64,000 bases of DNA from Anaerobiospirillum sp. NML120449 (GTDB lineage: Bacteria > Pseudomonadota > Gammaproteobacteria > Enterobacterales > Succinivibrionaceae): NCBI RefSeq assembly GCF_023051105.1, contig NZ_JALKIL010000009.1, positions 62,001-126,000 on the forward strand, in the 5' to 3' direction. Numbering within the stretch: the stretch's first letter is position 1; every line of letters starts with the position of its first letter. Below are positions 58,775 through 64,000 of the stretch, one piece after another. The notes under the pieces are model-generated. The model was given only the letters and a program-made list of their open reading frames with translations. It was not told where the DNA came from and searched no databases. The position numbers and the translations under genes are program-made.

Positions 58775-59499
58775 AGCGTCTGTATGAAATGGAGAACGCT
58801 TAATATTTCAACTTCGTATGCTTTATGAGTAGCCATGTCTTTGTGCAATATACTTTACAAAGTATTATGATGATGTATGCACTGTTATCTCAAGATGACG
58901 GCTGTGCATGGTAATTGTCTCTGTAGTGATACGAGGTCAAGAGGCTTGCTGGTATGTGCAGATGGGGCAGGGAAGCAATGGCATGGTTCGGTGTTGCAAA
59001 AGTCGTTTTTGGGGCCGATACCCAGGCTATATTGAGCTGTACTTAAGCTTCAGATCAGGGGCTGATGATTTGCATTTTGGACTGGACGCGCGGCGGGAGG
59101 CTGAAGCTTGTATGATCTCTTCAAAATTGTATGTTTTATGGTTCGTTGTTGGTCGATGTATGGAGCAGAATCCCGCATGAGATTACGTTTACATACATGT
59201 TGTCTGTTATTAAATTGTCAGAACGTGATGCAGATATACTTTTAGTATATTGATCATGCTGATGCATCTTTTTATCATTTGTTTGTGGGGCGCAACTGCG
59301 ATAATCGCAATATTGATTTGTTTCTGAGTTTTGACCATCCGCCCGGCCTGCAAACTGTTGTAACTTGCAAGTCACCAAATATGCTCATTGGGGGCTGAAA
59401 ACAGCTTTAATATGGTGCATATATCTACTGCAAAAGCGATTTTTGGGGGCTTAAGGCGATTAGTTGCAGATAATCACCGGGGTTTAGTTTGCGTCGAAC
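58775..59499. other. Intergenic region without a gene
   Basis: tactttacaaagtattatg at about 58848 echoes gctttataaagtattatg at about 58489. Otherwise nothing supported. Confidence 0.4.
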
Positions 59500-60000
59500 A
59501 TGGGTACATATAAACTGACAGTCGACAGCTGAGTTCGTGTGAGCTTTGTCATACGACCTTAACTGTCTGAGCGTCGACTGAATCACTCCGTACCATCAAG
59601 GTTCAGTACACATAAAGCTTCTGCCAGTATTCTGGCAGAGCGGAAATTGGGTAAATGATGCTGCCTTGAGGCAGCCTCAATACAGGGCAGAATCTGCTGT
59701 GGTCTATGCTGATCTGATGCAGATACCTGCCTGGGACGGAACCTGGACATGACTTAAGTCAGGTAACGTACCTGACAGCAATCATAAGGACACAGTCTGA
59801 GGAGTTTTCTTCGGGTTTTCTCCTGCCCTGTGTCAGTTCCGATCTTTTGCTTTAGGAATTTGTTCCCTGCTTAAGGACAGCTGCTCCTGCACCATTATTC
59901 AGACAGGCAGTTCAGGTCCTTAAATCTTTCCTTTCGTCTCAGGCCCGGCCGGGTCGGCGAAATGACTTTTTCAGCACTGCCCAGCCTTTAAAGGCTGGCA
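59500..60000 (+). other. Hairpin-rich leader region upstream of the 915-aa gene
   Basis: Several inverted repeats in a row: cagtcgac…gtcgactg (59519-59581), ctgccagtattctggcag (59625-59642), gctgccttgaggcagc (about 59661), caggtaacgtacctg (about 59761), and gacacag…ctgtgtc enclosing ggag…ctcc (about 59791-59838). No reading frame. It could be an RNA leader or a small RNA; no known class recognised. Confidence 0.35.
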
Positions 60001-60111
60001 CCAGCTGTAGTCCAGGTCCTGATGTTTTCAGGATATTCAGTCGAGAAAGAGGGAACAGCGGCATAACCAGCGCTCTGCGCTGACCTTATGCCATGCCAGG
60101 AAGTTATTGCT

Positions 60112-62859
60112 ATGGCAGATTCTAATAATATTCAGCAGCCGTTCATTTCTGCACAGGGTGCAGATCACGACCACAACGGCCGCTCCATGTCTGAATTTCT
60201 TTCCTCCGCTCCTCTTGCCGCAGGCCTGGTGCGCCTCAGGCATATGCTGGAACTTTCAGGTATAAACGAAAAATCACGCCATCTTCAGGACTGGCGTTAT
60301 CTGCGTCGTGATCACGAGGCAGATGCAGCTGAAGGTTCATACTCCCTGCATTATGATGTCCCGGCCTCTACTTCATCGTTCATTGCTCAGGCTGTTATTC
60401 CAGGTGGCAGCCTGGAAGATGTCATGTACAGCACTGTAGCAACCCGTGAGGTTGACGGGGACCATGTCCACACAGGCAAGAACACTGTCAGCAGCGATGT
60501 AGCCACAGCAGGTGCTGCCGGCTGTGCTTCTCATGGCGGTCCGGCTGCTCATGCCGGTTATGCCGCTCATGCTCTGTCCTCTGCTGTCTGTGCACATAGC
60601 AGCTGTTTACCTGCTGCAAGCAGGATGCACTCCAGTGCAGGAGCTGTCGTCCCGGGCCAGGAATGCAACAGTGAGGAGCGCCCTGAAGGCAGAATGCTTC
60701 GTGCTGCTTCCCGTGAGTACATCAATCCGGTTCAGGCATCCTCTGGTAGCCGTCGCCGTCTCAAGGAAACTGCTGACTTTTTCAAGAACCTGCCTCCATT
60801 TCACTCTCTGCGTCCTGATGGCTTTATTACCCGGCAGGCGGCCAGCTCACTGTCTGAAAGTCATACAGCAGTGACTGCATGTCATGATGGTGATGCAGGT
60901 GCAGCTTACGGCGCAGCAGGTGCGTGCGGAGCTGCCGGCGCAGCAGGCGCTGCAAATGCGTCTGAGGCCAGACGCGCTCATCAGGCATGCGTCAGGGTTA
61001 ACTCTCCATCATCTTCATCCTTTGAGCACTCTGCCGGACTTCATCAGAAGCTGGCCGCTGCTGACTTTTCAGGGTCTGAACACGATGCCTCTCAGGATGG
61101 CGCTGATGAGTACTACAGCAATCTCAGTGTGCGTCTTGCCAGTGAGCTGCGTGGTATTGACGCTGCCCGTGCAACTTTCTGTGGTGGTGCCATGCCATCG
61201 CCATGGTATCACTCTGATACCCTGACTGGTGACTCATCATCCAGCCGTGGCAGTCGTGACGGTCACGACTATGCAGCTTCAGTGCGTGCTGCAGCTGTAG
61301 TAACCTCGTTTGACAGAGGCGTAGCCTCTCATCGCGATGCCCACATACAGCTGAGCGAGCAGCATGAACGTATTGTCATGGAGTCAATGTCCATGCCATA
61401 CAGCGAGCCTTTTGCCCGTGATGATGTGCGTTCTTATGGCAGTTTGAGCGATTGTGATGACAGTCCTGGTGCTGCCGGCTCTGATGACGGGCTGCGCAGT
61501 CTGATGCGTCATATTCTGGCTGTTTCTGCAGATGATGCAAAGCAAAAGACCTCAGCTGACAATGAGCGCTCTTCTCTGGCTGCAGAGCACTGTGTTATGG
61601 AAAGCATCTGCGATGTTGAGGAAGTATGTGCAGTAGATGCCAGGACTGTAGATTCAGTCTTTGACCATACTGAATGCTCAGAGGCAGGATCAGTGTACAC
61701 ATCATCTGATTCTGCCATGGATCTGCCACATACTGATGAGCTCTCATCTCATGACACAGGCTCGGAAAATGGCGTTCAGGTTCATACAGTTAAATCTGCT
61801 GACAGTGAGTCTGAGCTGGTATCAGCTTCAGTAGTCCGCTCAGGCGGCAGTACCGCTACATCCCTGCTGGGCTCAGCATATGGCTGCAGAAAGAAGAAAG
61901 CATCCCAGGAGGCTGAAGCATCAACCTCAGCCACAGCAAGCGCAGCTGCAGGCACTGACGGAGCAGCAGGCACAGCGGGTAAGTCTGTACATTCATCAGG
62001 CAATGAGTCGGCCCTTAACGCTGAGGTCATGAACAACAGTCATAACAGCTTCGGTGCAGTTGAGTCCCTTGCCGATAATGATTCAATGGCAGCTACTGAC
62101 ACTGATGCTGACAGTTCAGGTGCTGTCACTGCTGGTGAAAGGTCAGGCGATATCACTGCTAATGCAGACTCTCAAAAGACCGGCTCACGTCGCAAGAGAC
62201 TGCTCAGAGCATTCTGGAAATCAGGGCGTAAGAACTCTGCTGCAGAGGGCGTAACTGATAACACCTTATCTGCTACAGATAATTATGCCGGTTCTCAAAG
62301 CATATGCGCTCATGATGCCGGGGCAGTTGCAGGTGCACGAGCCGTTGCAGCTACACGATCCGTTGCAGGAGCAGCAGTAGCGGTGGCTGATGCAGCTGCT
62401 GTTACTGCAGAACATGACCTTATGGCAGGCCAGCATGACAGCATCTCCCCCTGCCATACCCCGCAGTGCGGGGGCAGCCAGGGTAATGTCTCCACAGCTG
62501 TAGAGAGCAGCGACAATGTTCTGACCTTAAGTGGCAGGGCGGCTCATGGCTCGGCCTTGTCGAGCCTGCTGGGATTTGCTGCAATGGACAGCTTATCGCG
62601 TGATCGTATGCTCAACTCAGATGTACTTTCACTGACTACGGCATTAACCCGTGGTCCGGACGAAAGCGCGCCTCTGGGATGCTCCTCACGTACCATTGCC
62701 TCTTCAGAGTCTGTTTATACCTCCGGTGCCCACGTTCACATACAGAGTCAAGGGCGCAATGGAGCAGGGCATGGCGCTATGAAAAACTCAGTAAAAGCCC
62801 CTTCAGCGCATATGAGAGCCCTTAGCCGCGTTAGAAGAGCTCTTACCCGCAATCGCTGA
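60112..62859 (+). CDS. Large Ser/Ala/His-rich low-complexity protein, 915 aa
   Basis: AGGAAG eight bases before the ATG at 60112 favours this over an ATG 24 bases upstream. Residues 1-110 seem the most ordered (LSSAPLAAGLVRLRHMLELS…). The rest is mostly Ser/Ala/Asp/His/Gly-rich with short basic islands (KKKASQEA near 605; RRKRLLRAFWKSGRKN near 695) and a basic C-terminus ending RRALTRNR. No membrane segment, signal peptide or recognised domain. It has a good coding frame and resembles the linker composition of the other giants. A second gene of similar style begins at 63645. Confidence 0.75.
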   Translation: MADSNNIQQPFISAQGADHDHNGRSMSEFLSSAPLAAGLVRLRHMLELSGINEKSRHLQDWRYLRRDHEADAAEGSYSLHYDVPASTSSFIAQAVIPGGSLEDVMYSTVATREVDGDHVHTGKNTVSSDVATAGAAGCASHGGPAAHAGYAAHALSSAVCAHSSCLPAASRMHSSAGAVVPGQECNSEERPEGRMLRAASREYINPVQASSGSRRRLKETADFFKNLPPFHSLRPDGFITRQAASSLSESHTAVTACHDGDAGAAYGAAGACGAAGAAGAANASEARRAHQACVRVNSPSSSSFEHSAGLHQKLAAADFSGSEHDASQDGADEYYSNLSVRLASELRGIDAARATFCGGAMPSPWYHSDTLTGDSSSSRGSRDGHDYAASVRAAAVVTSFDRGVASHRDAHIQLSEQHERIVMESMSMPYSEPFARDDVRSYGSLSDCDDSPGAAGSDDGLRSLMRHILAVSADDAKQKTSADNERSSLAAEHCVMESICDVEEVCAVDARTVDSVFDHTECSEAGSVYTSSDSAMDLPHTDELSSHDTGSENGVQVHTVKSADSESELVSASVVRSGGSTATSLLGSAYGCRKKKASQEAEASTSATASAAAGTDGAAGTAGKSVHSSGNESALNAEVMNNSHNSFGAVESLADNDSMAATDTDADSSGAVTAGERSGDITANADSQKTGSRRKRLLRAFWKSGRKNSAAEGVTDNTLSATDNYAGSQSICAHDAGAVAGARAVAATRSVAGAAVAVADAAAVTAEHDLMAGQHDSISPCHTPQCGGSQGNVSTAVESSDNVLTLSGRAAHGSALSSLLGFAAMDSLSRDRMLNSDVLSLTTALTRGPDESAPLGCSSRTIASSESVYTSGAHVHIQSQGRNGAGHGAMKNSVKAPSAHMRALSRVRRALTRNR

Positions 62860-62934
62860 AGTTCATAACGCCTGCCGCACCGGCGTCTGTACATAAAGCA
62901 GACGGCGCCGGCGTCAGGCCAATGCAGCACGGTC

Positions 62935-63220
62935 AGACCAATGCCATGCTGTTGCCAGGGCTGCTCCGTCAGACCAGTGCCATGCTGTTGCCAGGGCTGC
63001 TCCGTCATTCCAGTGCGGTGCTGCGGCCAGGGCTGCACCGTCATACCAGTGCCGTGCTGCGGCCAGGGCTGCACCATCATACCAGTGCGGTGCTGCAGCC
63101 AGGGCAGCATCGTCATACCAGTGCCGTGCTGTGGCAAGGGCTGTACCGTCATACCAGTGCGGTGCTGCGGCCAGGGCCGCTCCGTCATACCAGTGGCGTG
63201 CTGTGGCCATGGTGCAGCCT
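62935..63220. repeat. Tandem repeat, 8 x 36 bp
   Basis: Eight contiguous 36-base units (ataccagtgccgtgctgcgg ccagggctgcaccgtc). The period is in frame on both strands, so repeats of 12 residues appear in several frames; none has a convincing start. Confidence 0.9.
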
Positions 63221-63253
63221 TGATGGGTTTAGCTCCAAAGCACTTTTTATTAA

Positions 63254-63281
63254 TAAGGCAGCCATGGGCTGCCTTAATTAT
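63254..63281 (+). terminator. Hairpin after the 36-bp array
   Basis: taaggcagcc / ggctgcctta with loop atg, then attatta. Possibly the terminator of the 915-aa gene, 400 bases downstream of its stop. Confidence 0.65.
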
Positions 63282-63644
63282 TACTGGCTAAGAGCATCTT
63301 TGTTTTGTAAAGCGTTATTGCGTTAAGTTCATGGGCAATGCCTGGCTTTTCAGTGGCTCCGTGCTCATGGTGGCGATGATTATGAGGATGAAACTCTATG
63401 CCATTCCTGTCGCATTTGGGACTTTGTCTGGCTGATTTAGGGCCGGGGAGTGGGTATGTGACATGGACAGACTAATTTGCCTGTATGGTCAGGTCACAAA
63501 TTGGGCATATTGATCATTAATTTTCACATATTGGTGCAGAGTGCCAAAGAATCTGTCTATTGCGTTATATTGGGCCATTGGCAGATTTGGCAGACAGAGC
63601 TGCCAGCTTTTTGCCAGGGAACATAGAACAGGAAAGTATCTACT

Positions 63645-64000
63645 ATGCCATCTCAGTCTGACGCCTCCTCAGGCAACATTACCATTGGGGCCCATATCTG
63701 TGCCCCGCATGATCGTATAAGGCAGAGCTGTGCCGGCTCGGAAAACGTACCGGCTACCATGTCAGGAACCTTCATGGCTCCTGCAGGTCGCAGCGACGCT
63801 CACAGCGAAATCATGCCTGCCCTGAGCGGACGTAATGACCTTAACAGTATGTCTACTGATGGCGAGCAAACCGGCGTAAGTGACGAATTAAGACGCTCTG
63901 AACGCAAGGAAAACTCCTACTTTCTTTCAGATGAGCAGATCCTCTCGAGTATGTCCCGTCATGACAGACATGCTCAGACTGCTGCAGTAATGGCTTACGG
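63645..64000 (+). CDS. Start of a Ser/Ala-rich protein, partial (runs off right edge)
   Basis: ATG at 63645 with ACAGGAAAG upstream; the frame is open for 118 codons to the window end. It begins MPSQSDASSGNITIGAHICA and continues Ser/Ala/Arg-rich. It is similar in style, and perhaps related, to the 915-aa protein just before it. Function unknown. Confidence 0.65.
   Translation, partial: MPSQSDASSGNITIGAHICAPHDRIRQSCAGSENVPATMSGTFMAPAGRSDAHSEIMPALSGRNDLNSMSTDGEQTGVSDELRRSERKENSYFLSDEQILSSMSRHDRHAQTAAVMAY

Noticed and set aside
62748..63188. Minus-strand repeat-protein open frame
   Set aside because: Created by the 36-bp repeat; it overlaps the end of the 915-aa gene and lacks a ribosome site.

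Overview
The window looks like a chromosome segment of a gammaproteobacterium. The evidence is a complete hisG-D-C-B-H-A-F-I cluster in enterobacterial order with a bifunctional HisB, E. coli-like SucC and SucD, and an Aer-type aerotaxis transducer. Succinivibrionaceae is my best guess, but that is inference. No rRNA, tRNA or CRISPR array was seen.

Layout. (1) Positions 1-13.9 kb hold a minus-strand accessory cluster: two giant paralogues whose N-termini look like catalytically dead RlmL-type rRNA methyltransferases, a 337-aa unknown, a protein with a CoiA-like zinc finger, and a 454-aa protein sharing a worn-down AAA+-like domain with one of the giants. Between them lie truncated duplicates of the same genes. 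(2) 15-19 kb: a small coiled-coil protein and two related helix-turn-helix proteins, one carrying a degenerate macro domain and an upstream palindrome. (3) 19.5-24.2 kb: a 1564-aa protein built around a degenerate IS256-type transposase core. (4) 25-32.4 kb: a TerC-type transporter and a large membrane protein with DUF3592-like and MORN-like segments. (5) 34-35.8 kb: a full-length IS1634/IS4-like transposase whose DDE residues look altered. (6) 38.5-40.1 kb: Aer-like transducer. (7) 40.4-49.5 kb: histidine biosynthesis. (8) 50.8-53.7 kb: PfkB-family kinase and LicD-family transferase. (9) 54.8-56.9 kb: sucCD. (10) 57.7-64 kb: two tiny lipoproteins, a 915-aa Ser/Ala-rich protein and the start of another gene.

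Three themes run through the window. Several large proteins appear to be built on inactivated enzyme cores (methyltransferase, AAA+ ATPase, macro domain, IS256 and IS1634 transposases) joined to Ala/Ser/Asp-rich linkers. Similar low-complexity inserts or tails occur in housekeeping proteins (HisB, HisD, TerC, PfkB). Intergenic gaps are long and often carry mutually unrelated tandem repeats of 29-46 bp, even inside the his cluster. The 1-14 kb cluster and the IS256-derived protein are the best candidates for something undescribed. All homology statements are from reading and memory of families, with no database search.
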